From NCBI GenBank assembly GCA_964463985.1, contig CAYXEK010000007.1, positions 1 through 64,000 of the forward strand: DNA of 64,000 nucleotides. Direction: 5' to 3'. Below the pieces are notes generated by a model. The model did no database searches, was not told where the DNA came from, and was given only the letters and a program-made list of their open reading frames with translations. This document shows positions 27,629 through 36,473 of the stretch, piece by piece. Position numbers and translations under genes: made by a program. The stretch is from JAXGPF01 sp964463985 (GTDB taxonomy: Bacteria; Verrucomicrobiota; Kiritimatiellia; JAAZAB01). Each line of letters begins with the position of its first letter. Position 1 is the stretch's first letter.

Positions 27629-28882
27629 ATGCAGGGACAAATCACAATTGAGCATGTCGGCAAATCTTACCGGCTCTACCGTTCCACCGGCGACCGTATC
27701 CGGGAAGCGTTGCATCCCCGCCGCCGCAAGTACCACCAATTGTTCAAGGCGCTGGATGACATTTCCTGCGCCGTCCACCCCGGCACCACCCTGGGGGTGA
27801 TCGGGCGCAACGGCTCGGGCAAATCCACGCTCTTGAAAATAATCGCCGGCATCATCACTCCCACCCAGGGCCGGGCGCGCGCCGCCGGCCGGCTGGCGGC
27901 GCTGCTGGAACTGGGCGCCGGGTTCAACCCGGAACTGACCGGCCTGGAAAACATTTACTTCAACGGCACCATCATGGGTTACCGGCGCCGCGACATGCGG
28001 GCAAAGCTGCCGGAGATAACGGCCTTCGCCGACATCGGGCCGTATCTCGACCAGCCGGTTAAAACCTATTCCAGCGGCATGTTTGTCCGCCTGGCATTCG
28101 CCGTCGCCATCAATGTGGAACCGGATATTCTGCTGGTGGACGAAGCGCTGGCAGTGGGCGACATTAATTTCCAGGCCCGCTGTTTCCGCAAACTGAACGA
28201 ATTCCGCCGCAGCGGCCGCACGGTGGTGTTCGTCACCCACTCGCTGGACACCATTCTGCGGTACTGCGACAAAACCATCGTGCTGGAGCAAGGCCGCAAG
28301 GCGGCGGAAGCCGACCCCAAAACAGCGGTGGATGCCTACAAGCAACTGATGGCCGAGCGCGATCAGCGCCGGATCGCCCCGGCCCCGACGGCAGCCGCCG
28401 CCCCGGCGCAGGCATACCGCGGCCATTTCCAGCGCAATCCGGACACGCTGACCTACGGCAACGGCGCCGCCGATATCGCTGATTTCGGGCTGTTTGACGC
28501 AGCCGGGCGCCCGACCCGCTTATTGACCAGCGGCGAGTTTTGCAGCATCCGCATGGAAGTCGTTTTCCATACCGCATTGACAAATCCGATTTTCGCCTAT
28601 ACCATCAAGGACCTGAAAGGACTGGAACTTACCGGCGCCAACACGCTCTTCCAGGAAATCGCCACCGGCGAATACCGGCCCGGCCAGCAGGCCCGGGTGC
28701 ATTTCCGGCAAAGGTTAAACCTGCAGTCCGGCCGGTATGCGCTTTCGCTGGGCTGCACCGGCATGCACGGCGACACCCTGCTGGTTTACCAGCGGCTGTA
28801 CGACGTGCTCCTGTTCGAAGTCGCCGCCCCCCGGCCGGTGGTGGGATTGTTCGATCCGGAAACGCAAATTGAAATCACATGA
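27629..28882 (+). CDS. ABC transporter ATP-binding protein, Wzt/KpsT type, with C-terminal glycan-binding domain
   Basis: 417 residues from the ATG at 27629; the frame is open upstream to 27509 but that part resembles no protein. Walker A is GRNGSGKST (59-67), the signature YSSGM and Walker B ILLVDE follow, and the H-loop is VTHSLD. IEHVGKSYRLY and ALLELGAGFNPELTGLENIYFNG are hallmarks of the polysaccharide-export branch (Wzt, TagH, KpsT). From about residue 270 there is a beta-sandwich like the Wzt C-terminal domain, which recognises the O-antigen end cap. It would power export of a lipid-linked glycan at the inner membrane. No permease (Wzm) gene is next to it. Confidence 0.9.
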   Translation: MQGQITIEHVGKSYRLYRSTGDRIREALHPRRRKYHQLFKALDDISCAVHPGTTLGVIGRNGSGKSTLLKIIAGIITPTQGRARAAGRLAALLELGAGFNPELTGLENIYFNGTIMGYRRRDMRAKLPEITAFADIGPYLDQPVKTYSSGMFVRLAFAVAINVEPDILLVDEALAVGDINFQARCFRKLNEFRRSGRTVVFVTHSLDTILRYCDKTIVLEQGRKAAEADPKTAVDAYKQLMAERDQRRIAPAPTAAAAPAQAYRGHFQRNPDTLTYGNGAADIADFGLFDAAGRPTRLLTSGEFCSIRMEVVFHTALTNPIFAYTIKDLKGLELTGANTLFQEIATGEYRPGQQARVHFRQRLNLQSGRYALSLGCTGMHGDTLLVYQRLYDVLLFEVAAPRPVVGLFDPETQIEIT

Positions 28883-28894
28883 GCGAACTGCAAA

Positions 28895-29806
28895 ATGGCG
28901 ATGCTGGATACAACCTGCTATAAAGGCGCGGATGCCTATACCGACGGTCCGATCGAGGACGAGTTGCTGGCGCTGGCCGGCGCCGGGCCGGTGACGCCGG
29001 ATATGCTGGCCCGCGACAACCGCTGGCCGGTGCTTTGCCACTTCGCCCCCGAACGGCGCAATCTGCTGGAATGGTTTCCATTCAATCCCGCCGGGCGTCT
29101 GCTGGAAGTCGGCGCCGGATGCGGGGCTCTGACCGGCCTGTTTTGCGATAAAGTCGCCGAAGTTCACGCAGCCGAATTGTCGCTCAAACGCAGCCGCATT
29201 CTGCAGGCCCGTTACGCCGGCCGCGCCAACCTGCGGATTCGGGTGGGAAACGTGCTGGACATGCCGCCGGACGAACGCTTCGACTACATTACGCTGATCG
29301 GCGTTCTGGAGTATGCCGCCGCTTTCGTCCCGGATTCGCGCCCGCACCTGGCGCTGCTGCGGCGGCTGGCTGCACAGCTCAAGCCGGCGGGAACGCTGCT
29401 GCTGGCGATTGAAAACAAATTCGGCCTGAAATATTTTGCCGGCGCCCCGGAAGACCATACCGGCCGCCTCTTTGAGGGGATTGAAGGCTACCCCGGCGCC
29501 GGCGCGGCCCGCACTTTCGCGCGGCACGAGCTGGACCAGCTGCTGGCCCAGGCCGGTTTTGACCGCCGCGATTTTTATTATCCTTATCCCGACTACAAAC
29601 TCCCGCGGGAAATTTTTTCCGACGCCTGGCTGCCGCCGCCCCATCATGTCCTGCCGGACGCCCCCAATTACGACCATGAACGCCTGCGCATGCTGAGCGA
29701 AACGCGCGCGTGGGAAAACATCATCCGCGCCGGCTATTTCCCGTTGTTCGCTAATTCCTTCCTGGTGGCGGCCGGGCGGGCGGCGACGCAGCCACGCGGG
29801 GATTGA
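28895..29806 (+). CDS. Class I SAM-dependent methyltransferase
   Basis: 303 residues. The SAM-binding motif I is LLEVGAGCGALTG (about residues 69-81), with the acidic end of strand 2 in VHAAELS, VGNVLDMP for motif II, and FDYITLIGVLEYAAAF for motif III. The later part (AIENKFGLKYFAGAPEDHTGRLFEGIEGY) is typical of methyltransferases found in polysaccharide and cell-surface glycan clusters. Lying 12 bases after a Wzt-like ATPase, it may methylate the glycan end that the ATPase's C-terminal domain reads (inference). The next gene (gmhA) follows closely. Confidence 0.85.
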   Translation: MAMLDTTCYKGADAYTDGPIEDELLALAGAGPVTPDMLARDNRWPVLCHFAPERRNLLEWFPFNPAGRLLEVGAGCGALTGLFCDKVAEVHAAELSLKRSRILQARYAGRANLRIRVGNVLDMPPDERFDYITLIGVLEYAAAFVPDSRPHLALLRRLAAQLKPAGTLLLAIENKFGLKYFAGAPEDHTGRLFEGIEGYPGAGAARTFARHELDQLLAQAGFDRRDFYYPYPDYKLPREIFSDAWLPPPHHVLPDAPNYDHERLRMLSETRAWENIIRAGYFPLFANSFLVAAGRAATQPRGD

Positions 29807-29847
29807 TCCCGCGCGGAAAGGGTTGGTATGGCAGCCTGGAAAGAAAT

Positions 29848-30504
29848 ATGAAAACGAAAATTCAAGATATGCAAAACCAAATCGCCGCTTCCATTGCGCT
29901 CAAACGCCGGCTGCTTGACCGGCCGCGGATTCTAACCCGCCTGGCGGAAATGGCGGCGGCGGCAACAGCGGTTTTCCGCGGCGGCGGCCGGCTCCTGCTG
30001 GCCGGCAACGGCGGCAGCGCCGCGGACGCGCAGCATATTGCCGGGGAACTGGTGGGCCGTTTCATGCGCGAGCGGGCGGCCCTGCCTGCCCTGGCGCTTT
30101 CCACCGACACTTCCATTCTTACCGCGCTGGGCAACGATTATGCATTCAACATTGTCTTTGCCCGGCAGGTGGCGGCCCATGGCCGGCGCGGCGACATGTT
30201 GCTGGGGATTTCCACATCCGGCAATTCCGCCAACGTGGTGGAGGCATTGAAAACCGCGCGCGCCATGGGCTTGATCACCGCCGGCCTGACCGGCCGGGGC
30301 GGCGGCAGGATGGCGCCGCTCTGCGATTATTGCATCAGCATTCCGTCGCGCGATACACCGCGGGTGCAGGAAAGCATGCTGCTGCTGGAACACGTTTTCT
30401 GCGGGCTGATCGAGGAGGCAATGTTCCCGGCGGCGGGGCCAAAACCGCGCGCCAGCCGCCAGCCCCGGCGGAAAGCGGCGGCGCGCCGCTCCCGGAGTCA
30501 CTGA
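29848..30504 (+). CDS. gmhA: Sedoheptulose-7-phosphate isomerase (SIS domain)
   Basis: 218 residues from the ATG at 29848, preceded by GGAAAG; the frame is open to 29803 but without a start signal. It is a single SIS domain with LLLAGNGGSAADAQHIAGELVGRF and GISTSGNSANVVEALKTAR, as in GmhA, which makes D-glycero-D-manno-heptose 7-phosphate for the LPS core. The last 25 residues are basic and low-complexity (PRASRQPRRKAAARRSRS), an extension not seen in most GmhA proteins. The 3' end overlaps the convergent obgE stop by 7 bases. A DiaA-like role is the alternative. Confidence 0.85.
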   Translation: MKTKIQDMQNQIAASIALKRRLLDRPRILTRLAEMAAAATAVFRGGGRLLLAGNGGSAADAQHIAGELVGRFMRERAALPALALSTDTSILTALGNDYAFNIVFARQVAAHGRRGDMLLGISTSGNSANVVEALKTARAMGLITAGLTGRGGGRMAPLCDYCISIPSRDTPRVQESMLLLEHVFCGLIEEAMFPAAGPKPRASRQPRRKAAARRSRSH

Positions 30505-31529
30505 TCCGCGGGCCGGCTCCACATCAAATCATGCATGGCCTGGCGCAATTCCGCGAGCCCTGATCCCGCGCGGGCGGAGATGGGTATGGGCTGCCGGCCG
30601 GTCAGGCGCCGGAATTCCCCTAGGTTGGCCGCGGCCTCGGGCAGGTCCATTTTATTGGCCGCCACCAGCATTGGGCGCTGCAGCAAATCGGCGCGGTAGA
30701 GGCGCAGTTCTTCCAGCAGATTGCGGCAGTCATCCGCCGGCGACCGCCCTTCCGTACCGGCCATGTCGAGCACCAACAACAAGGCGCGGGCCCGTTCCAC
30801 GTGGCGCAAAAATGCCGTGCCCAGGCCCGCGCCGGCGTGGGCGCCGGGTATCAAGCCGGGGATGTCCACCACCCGCAATTCGCGGTACGCCGCCTCGTAT
30901 TTGACCGTGCCGATCACCGGGTTCAGCGTGGTAAAGGGATAAGCGGCAATGCGCGGATGAGCATGGCTGATTTTGCCGAGCAACGTTGACTTGCCGGCGT
31001 TGGGGAAACCGATCAAACCGATATCCGCGATGATTTTAAGATCGAAGCGGATTTGCCTGGTTTCGCCGGGAGCGCCGCTGGTATGCTCGCGCGGCGCCTG
31101 ATGCGTGCTGGTCTTCCAATGGCAATTGCCCAGGCCGCCCCGGCCGCCGGCCGCCACTTGCAGCCGGGCGCCGTCTTCCAGCAGGGCGCCCATGCTGGCG
31201 TCCGCATCCAGGTCGCGGACTTCCGTGCCGCATGGAACCTTGATCGTCAAATCGCGGCCGTTGCGGCCATGCTGCTGCTTACCCCGTCCGGGCTCGCCGT
31301 CCCCCGCGCGCTGCAGGGGCTGGAAATACAAGGCTATCAAGGAGTCAACGTTGCGGTCGGCCTCGGCAAACACATGCCCGCCGCGTCCTCCATCGCCGCC
31401 GTCGGGACCGCCGCGCGGCACAAATTTTTCGCGGCGGAAACTGGCGCAACCATCGCCGCCGGCGCCGGCGACAACGCGCGCCGCGGCAGAATCAACGAAT
31501 TTATGGCTTTTTAACCTGCGGGGGCACAC
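30498..31529 (-). CDS. obgE: Obg family GTPase (ribosome assembly)
   Basis: 343 residues: the glycine-rich Obg fold (about 10-168, VAGAGGDGCASFRREKFVPRGGPDGGDGGRGG) and a G domain with G1 GFPNAGKST (174-182), G3 DIPGLIPGA and G4 NKMD. There is no long C-terminal domain. It binds the 50S subunit during its assembly. The start is a GTG at 31529, inside the end of rpmA, because no other start codon lies before KFVDSAAARVVAGAGGDG; the gene is coupled to rpmA. The order rplU-rpmA-obgE is the widely conserved one. Confidence 0.95.
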   Translation of the reverse strand: MCPRRLKSHKFVDSAAARVVAGAGGDGCASFRREKFVPRGGPDGGDGGRGGHVFAEADRNVDSLIALYFQPLQRAGDGEPGRGKQQHGRNGRDLTIKVPCGTEVRDLDADASMGALLEDGARLQVAAGGRGGLGNCHWKTSTHQAPREHTSGAPGETRQIRFDLKIIADIGLIGFPNAGKSTLLGKISHAHPRIAAYPFTTLNPVIGTVKYEAAYRELRVVDIPGLIPGAHAGAGLGTAFLRHVERARALLLVLDMAGTEGRSPADDCRNLLEELRLYRADLLQRPMLVAANKMDLPEAAANLGEFRRLTGRQPIPISARAGSGLAELRQAMHDLMWSRPADQ

Positions 31530-31768
31530 GCGTTAATTCGCACCCTTTTGCCGTTCTTTTCAAATTTCACCAGGCCTTCCTGCAGGGCGAACAGGGTGTT
31601 GTCGCGCCCCTGTCCGACGCCCAGGCCCGGCATAATTTTCGTGCCGCGCTGGCGGACGATGATGCTGCCGATTGTCACAAGCTGCCCGTCGAAACATTTC
31701 ACGCCCAGCCGCCGGCCCGCGCTGTCGCGTCCATTGCGGGCGCTGCCGCCGCTTTTTTTCGTTGCCAT
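31511..31768 (-). CDS. rpmA: Large ribosomal subunit protein bL27
   Basis: 85 residues. MATKKSGGSARNGRDSAGRRLGVKCFDGQLVTIGSIIVRQRGTKI is the conserved bL27 N-terminal region that reaches the peptidyl-transferase centre. There is no N-terminal extension of the Firmicutes kind that needs cleavage. It follows rplU on the same strand and its last codons overlap the obgE start. Confidence 0.97.
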   Translation of the reverse strand: MATKKSGGSARNGRDSAGRRLGVKCFDGQLVTIGSIIVRQRGTKIMPGLGVGQGRDNTLFALQEGLVKFEKNGKRVRINACAPAG

Positions 31769-31814
31769 GGCAAAATTTCCCCCGACTGATCCGCGCCGGC
31801 GGCGCTGGACCTGG

Positions 31815-32126
31815 TTAAACGCTTTCGATTTTCAAGACCGTCTGTTCCTGGCGATGGCCCTGTTTGCGGTTATATCCCTTGCGCCGTTTCTTGCGGTAGG
31901 CCACGACCTTGCCGCCGCGCAGGTGCTCCACCACCGTCGCAACAACTTCGGCCTGCTCGACATGCGGCCGCCCCACGGTTAAAGTAGCGCCATCCGACAC
32001 CGCAAGCACCGGTTGGATGGTGATCCGCGCGCCAACTTCCGCCGGCAAACGCTCTACGCGCAAGGTGTCCGACGCCTGCACCCGGTATTGTTTGCCGCCG
32101 GTTTCGACTACTGCATAAGCTTTCAT
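31815..32126 (-). CDS. rplU: Large ribosomal subunit protein bL21
   Basis: 103 residues from the ATG at 32126, which has GGGAG at the right distance; the frame open to 32183 is not conserved. MKAYAVVETGGKQYRVQASDTLRVERL and VVAYRKKRRKGYNRKQGHRQEQTVLKI are the two conserved bL21 blocks that bind 23S rRNA. It is the first gene of rplU-rpmA-obgE. Confidence 0.97.
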   Translation of the reverse strand: MKAYAVVETGGKQYRVQASDTLRVERLPAEVGARITIQPVLAVSDGATLTVGRPHVEQAEVVATVVEHLRGGKVVAYRKKRRKGYNRKQGHRQEQTVLKIESV

Positions 32127-32282
32127 GGTCACTCCCGCTTGGTTCCGCCTGGGCGGCGGCATGCAAACACGACATGGCCGCAATGAAACGCCGACGCCTG
32201 ATCCGCGTCCCGGCGAAACTCGCGGACGCAGCCGGCCGCGCCCGGTTGCAAACTCTCCGCCGCGTCATTCAGTAAAAAACAA

Positions 32283-32310
32283 AAGTTAGCAAAACGGCGG
32301 GAAATGTCAA
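32283..32310 (-). promoter_or_regulatory. Promoter of rplU-rpmA-obgE
   Basis: On the minus strand TTGACA (32305-32310), 16 bases, TAACTT (32283-32288). It lies about 155 bases upstream of the rplU start, leaving a leader that could hold control by ribosomal protein, though I see no clear attenuator. Confidence 0.6.
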
Positions 32311-32403
32311 TTGTGAAAATTTTGTTGCTTTGCCGGCGGGAAACCGTATCTTGTCCAACACCGGCGTCCGGGTTGTCCCGCATTACTTTACAGATCCCAC
32401 AGC

Positions 32404-32901
32404 ATGAGTCCATTTGCACATGTCGCTGTTTCCACCGCGCTGGGAGGCGCCGTCTGGCTGGCGTTGAAATCTTTCCCGGCGGGGCTGGCCTGCCTGCTGG
32501 CGGGGGTGCTGGTGGACCTGGACCACCTGCTGGATTACGTTTACAATTACGGCTGGCGCCCGCGCGCCGGCCATTTCCTCCGGACCTTCAAAAACGACAT
32601 TCTGCGCCGCATCATAGTTTTGCTGCATTCCTGGGAACTGGCGCCCCTGGCGGCGCTGGCGGTCTGGCGCAGCGGCTGGCACCCGGTCGGCATCGGCCTG
32701 CTGACGGGCGCGGTGGCGCACCTGGCGTTGGACCAGATGTTCAACCGCCATAATCCGCTGGCCTATTTTTTAACGTACCGGATTTACCACCGGTTTGCCG
32801 GCCGCCCGTTTTACGGCCGGGATGAATACCGGCGCCGCCTGCGCCGGCTGCGCGCAAACGAAACCAGCCGGCGGAACAATCCGCCGCCAACGACCGCTTG
32901 A
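32404..32901 (+). CDS. Small inner-membrane protein, metal-dependent hydrolase-like (DUF457/YdjM type)
   Basis: 165 residues. The N-terminal SPFAHVAVSTALGGAVW, the motif VLVDLDHLLDYVYN with clustered Asp and His, LLHSWEL, and AVAHLALDQMFN resemble inner-membrane proteins once called metal-dependent hydrolases. It has two or three membrane segments (about 8-35, 68-110) and a basic tail. The function is unknown; the conserved Asp/His could bind a metal. No strong ribosome-binding site precedes the ATG. It stands between the rplU promoter and the creatininase-like gene. Confidence 0.75.
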   Translation: MSPFAHVAVSTALGGAVWLALKSFPAGLACLLAGVLVDLDHLLDYVYNYGWRPRAGHFLRTFKNDILRRIIVLLHSWELAPLAALAVWRSGWHPVGIGLLTGAVAHLALDQMFNRHNPLAYFLTYRIYHRFAGRPFYGRDEYRRRLRRLRANETSRRNNPPPTTA

Positions 32902-32980
32902 CCGCTTCCGTAAAAATCTTGAAACCAACCCGTTGCGGACAGTCAAAGAAACTGAAATCAAACACAACAGGAGCGGCGGC

Positions 32981-34183
32981 ATGCGCGATAAACGCAAATA
33001 CGAAGAACTGTTTCCGGAAGAATTCATGGAAATCATGGCGCAGCGTCCGATCTGTTACTGGGCCTGCGGACCAATGGAATATCACGGGCTGCAGAATACG
33101 CTGGGCATTGACCCGGCCAAGGCGTATGAAATCTGCCTGCGCGCGGCAAAAATCAGCGGCGGCATAGTGTTTCCGATGGTGCCGTTTGCGCCGGGCGGCG
33201 CCCCGCCATCGCTGAAACGGGCCCAATTGCGTCCGCTGAACCCGTCGTTGTCGCCTTCCCTGATGACCTGCGTGGATACATGCGAGCGGCTCTACGTGGA
33301 GCTGTTCGAGTCGCTGGCCGACATGGGATTCAAAGTCTGCCTGGCTTTCGGCGGGCATGGACCGGCCGGCGCCCTGCTGAAGAAAATCGAATGCGCCCTG
33401 GACGGGCGCATGGACAACATGCTTTTTGCCACCTATACCAGCACCACTTTCATTGATCAAGCGGTGTACGCCCTCGGCGCGAAGATGTTCGGCCATGGCG
33501 GCATGTGGGAAACCTCGATGAATATGGCCGTCAACCCTGCCTTCGTGGATTTGTCCAGGACCGACGGACCGGCCGGCGGCTGGCCGGCATACCCGGGGTT
33601 CGAAAAATATCCGGACGAATTAAGGGAAGCCGTCATGCATTCCAACCTGCCATTCGGCAATCAATTGATTGATGTTTCCGCCCGGGCCATGGCGGAGATT
33701 GCGTCTACGCTCCTGCAAACAGGGAAGTTGACGCATCCGGGAAATGTGATTGCCATGCGAATCGGCCCGGCGCGTGAATTGTCCGGCGCTTTGTCCGGCC
33801 TGCCCTGCCCGGACCCGGCCGAGACAGCCGCGTATCCCGAGCGGATTTTCCGCAAAACGCTGTGTTCGCTGCCGGAATTTAAAAATCTTTTCCAGGGGCG
33901 GCCTCTTTTCGCAATCCTGGCTTTCGACCTGGAAGGCGGGCATGCCCCGGACCGGACGCTTGGATTCGACTACGACGCGCCGATCAAGGTCTGGATTGAC
34001 GGCCAAACCTGCCTCGTGGACGAGGCCGGCACACCGCCGATGTCCGCCCGGAACGGCCGTCCGAAAAAATCCGTCTCAATTCCGCCGGCCGGGGGCCGGC
34101 AGTCGGTGACGGTGGCCCTGGTGTCGCGGCAAGGCGCGCCGCCGAACATCCGGATATGGCTGCCGGGGTGGGACCATGTTTAA
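32981..34183 (+). CDS. Creatininase-family amidohydrolase
   Basis: 400 residues from the ATG at 32981, preceded by AGGAG; the frame open to 32795 overlaps the neighbouring gene and has no start signal. The creatininase metal site is recognisable: GPMEYHG (E33, H35), D44 in GIDPAKA, and GGHG (124-127), plus FGHGGMWETS further on. Family members hydrolyse cyclic amides (creatinine, mycofactocin, FAPy) in the cytoplasm. The C-terminal 130 residues are longer than in typical 250-residue members and form an extra beta-rich domain. The stop overlaps the start of the hexosaminidase-like gene by 8 bases, so the pair is coupled. Confidence 0.82.
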   Translation: MRDKRKYEELFPEEFMEIMAQRPICYWACGPMEYHGLQNTLGIDPAKAYEICLRAAKISGGIVFPMVPFAPGGAPPSLKRAQLRPLNPSLSPSLMTCVDTCERLYVELFESLADMGFKVCLAFGGHGPAGALLKKIECALDGRMDNMLFATYTSTTFIDQAVYALGAKMFGHGGMWETSMNMAVNPAFVDLSRTDGPAGGWPAYPGFEKYPDELREAVMHSNLPFGNQLIDVSARAMAEIASTLLQTGKLTHPGNVIAMRIGPARELSGALSGLPCPDPAETAAYPERIFRKTLCSLPEFKNLFQGRPLFAILAFDLEGGHAPDRTLGFDYDAPIKVWIDGQTCLVDEAGTPPMSARNGRPKKSVSIPPAGGRQSVTVALVSRQGAPPNIRIWLPGWDHV

Positions 34184-36422
34184 CTCGAAACTCATCCAGG
34201 ACAGGTTGCGCCGCGCCAATGCGGATCCGCTGCGGCGGGGACGGCTGGATCCGCATCGCGGGATTGTTTTGGACCAGGCGGCCACCCCGGCGGAGCACGA
34301 AATAGCGCTTGCCGGCCGCTGGCGCGTGGAATGCCGCGGTCTTGACCGGGATGCCGCGGCGGCGCTGACCGATGATTTCAGCGATTTTCTGCGGCGGATG
34401 CAGGTGGCGGTAACGGACAGCGCGGAGCAGGCGGTGGTATTCCATCTGGACCCCGGCCTGAATCCGCGCGATTGCCGGCATGAATGCCGGCCGGGATTGA
34501 TCGCCATAGAAGGCGGCGGCACTTCCGGCCTCTGGGCCGGCGCGGCCTGGGCGGAGTGGGAAATGCGCCGCCGGCATGCCGCCATCATGCCGGCGGGCCG
34601 GATCGAACGGCGGGCCTTGTGGAACGAGCAGATCAGCCAGGGGCCCTGGGGCGGAAATTTCTCGGTGCCGGATTTTTCCCCGGAGTTTCTCGCCGACGAT
34701 GGATTCCGCTTGTATGCCCATTATGGTGTAAACAGCATGATGATTTACGGAGATTTGCTGTTTTACGCCAACACCCGGATTTTGCCGGAGCTGAATTGCC
34801 CGGATTACGAAAGGAACATCGCCATGCTCCGCGATGCCGCGCGGCGGGCCGCCCGTTACGGCGTCGGCTTCGCTTACCTGCCGGTCGGCCCCAAGTTGCG
34901 CGGCGATCATCCCGTTTTCAAAAACCATCCGGAAACCCGCGGCACCAGCCTGCATGACAGGGACATATATTGCCTTTGCTCTTCCAACCGGCTGGTGCTG
35001 GATTTTTACGCGGAAATATTCGCCAACCTGGCGCGCGAAGTGCCGGAATTGCACGGATTCATACTGATCGTCGGCGGCGAAAGTTTCTACCATTGCCGCA
35101 TGTGGGTGAATGTCAAACATCCCTGCCCCGTTTGTTACCGGCGCGATCCGGAGGAAATGCTGGCGGGACTGATCGCGCCGATTTGCCAGGCCGTGAAAGC
35201 CGCGCGGCCGCAAACTTACGTGGCGGTCTGGCAGTATAATCCGACTCCTTGCATGCGGCAACAGGGCTTGGATCTGATTTCCCGGCTGCCGGCGGAGGCG
35301 GCGGTATTCCACCAGATTGACAAAGGGGCAACGCTGCACAAGGCCGGTTACAGCAAAAAAATCTGGGATTACAGCATAGACTTCAACGGCATCGCGGAAT
35401 TGACCGCTGAATACGCAGCGGCGGCGCGGCGCCACGGCCATCCGTTTTTCGTTAAAACTGAAACCGGCACCGGCCTGGAACTGATCCAGTTTCCCGGCGT
35501 GCCGGCCATGCAAAGGCTGGCAGACAAGTGGCTGAACGTGCGCGCCCTGCAACCGGCCGGCGTGCATCAGGCCTGGATTTTCTTCGGCATGTGCGGCACG
35601 CGCGCGGAAATGCTGGGTCTTTGGGCGGCATACCGGCCGGACCTGCCCCGCGATAAATTCCTGGAACAACTCGCCGCCCGCGATTTCGGCGCGGAATCCG
35701 TCGCGCCGGTAATGCAGGCCTGGTCGTCAATGAGCCAGGCCATGGGTCATTTGCCGGCCATCCCGGCCTATTACGCCGGACCCGGTTTTCTGGGACCGGC
35801 GCATCCGCTGGCGCCGCGGTCAGACGCAAAAATCCCGGATGTGTTTTACGCCAATCTTTACTATCTCATGGAAGGCGATGAAACCTTTTCCGGCAAGCAG
35901 TTGGGCGCCAGCGCACGGGTGTGCCTGGCGATGAACCGGCTGGAACGGCGTTTCTTCCCCGGGCTTGCGCTCGATGATCCAGCGGCTGATTTATGGGCCG
36001 TATTGGAAGCCGAATACTACGCCGCCGCGGATGCCGGACGGCGGGCATGGGAATTGCTCCGGGCGGCCGGGGAGCAGGCGCGCCTGCCGGCGGCGCGCCT
36101 GAATCTGGCCGGGGAAACCAACCTGACCGAGCTGGTATACCGTTCCATTTTGTCCTGCGGCAACACCATCGCGTTTCTGCGCCGGCGCGCGGAGTTTGAA
36201 GCGGGCGGCGCGGCGGCGCTGGCGGAAATGAACCGCATTGCCGCCGATGAAAAAGCCAACGCGCTGGCCGCCATACCCATCTATCGGAAGGAACCATGGC
36301 TGGACCTGGCCTTGCGCCTGGATGGGATATTCAGCCGCTGCGAGGACATGATCGCCGAAAAAGTGCGCTGGATAGACGAATGGCAGGCAAGCATATCCGG
36401 CGCCGGACGGCGGCAACCTTGA
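34176..36422 (+). CDS. Putative glycoside hydrolase, hexosaminidase/alpha-glucuronidase-like barrel
   Basis: 748 residues. The N-terminal 150 residues look like the GH20b/GH67-type alpha+beta domain (VVFHLDPGL, GLIAIEGGGTSGLWAGAAWAEWEMRR). Then a TIM barrel begins with RIERRALWNEQISQG and contains GFILIVGGESFYHCRMWVN and VAVWQYNPTP, and a helical C-terminal region ends the protein. E in GGES is a candidate acid residue. There is no signal peptide. Two CxxC pairs occur near HPCPVCYRRDPEE. I cannot assign a GH family; beta-hexosaminidase or alpha-glucuronidase-like action on amino sugars or uronides is a guess. The gene is coupled to the creatininase-like gene, which suggests one pathway for an amide-bearing sugar (inference). 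Confidence 0.75.
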   Translation: MFNSKLIQDRLRRANADPLRRGRLDPHRGIVLDQAATPAEHEIALAGRWRVECRGLDRDAAAALTDDFSDFLRRMQVAVTDSAEQAVVFHLDPGLNPRDCRHECRPGLIAIEGGGTSGLWAGAAWAEWEMRRRHAAIMPAGRIERRALWNEQISQGPWGGNFSVPDFSPEFLADDGFRLYAHYGVNSMMIYGDLLFYANTRILPELNCPDYERNIAMLRDAARRAARYGVGFAYLPVGPKLRGDHPVFKNHPETRGTSLHDRDIYCLCSSNRLVLDFYAEIFANLAREVPELHGFILIVGGESFYHCRMWVNVKHPCPVCYRRDPEEMLAGLIAPICQAVKAARPQTYVAVWQYNPTPCMRQQGLDLISRLPAEAAVFHQIDKGATLHKAGYSKKIWDYSIDFNGIAELTAEYAAAARRHGHPFFVKTETGTGLELIQFPGVPAMQRLADKWLNVRALQPAGVHQAWIFFGMCGTRAEMLGLWAAYRPDLPRDKFLEQLAARDFGAESVAPVMQAWSSMSQAMGHLPAIPAYYAGPGFLGPAHPLAPRSDAKIPDVFYANLYYLMEGDETFSGKQLGASARVCLAMNRLERRFFPGLALDDPAADLWAVLEAEYYAAADAGRRAWELLRAAGEQARLPAARLNLAGETNLTELVYRSILSCGNTIAFLRRRAEFEAGGAAALAEMNRIAADEKANALAAIPIYRKEPWLDLALRLDGIFSRCEDMIAEKVRWIDEWQASISGAGRRQP

Positions 36423-36446
36423 AATTTTCCGGGAAACGCGTATACT
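36419..36446 (+). promoter_or_regulatory. Promoter of the secreted esterase gene
   Basis: TTGAAA at 36419-36424, 16 bases, TATACT at 36441-36446. GAGGA at 36462-36466 then serves the ATG at 36474. Both signals lie before the MITE-like element, which shows that the original start of the gene survives upstream of the insertion. Confidence 0.65.
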
Positions 36447-36473
36447 GCTCCGCGCCAGGACGAGGACCAGCTT

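Noticed and set aside
32795..32980. 62-residue N-terminal extension of the creatininase-like protein
   Set aside because: It overlaps the preceding gene in another frame; the ATG at 32981 has AGGAG and matches the family start.
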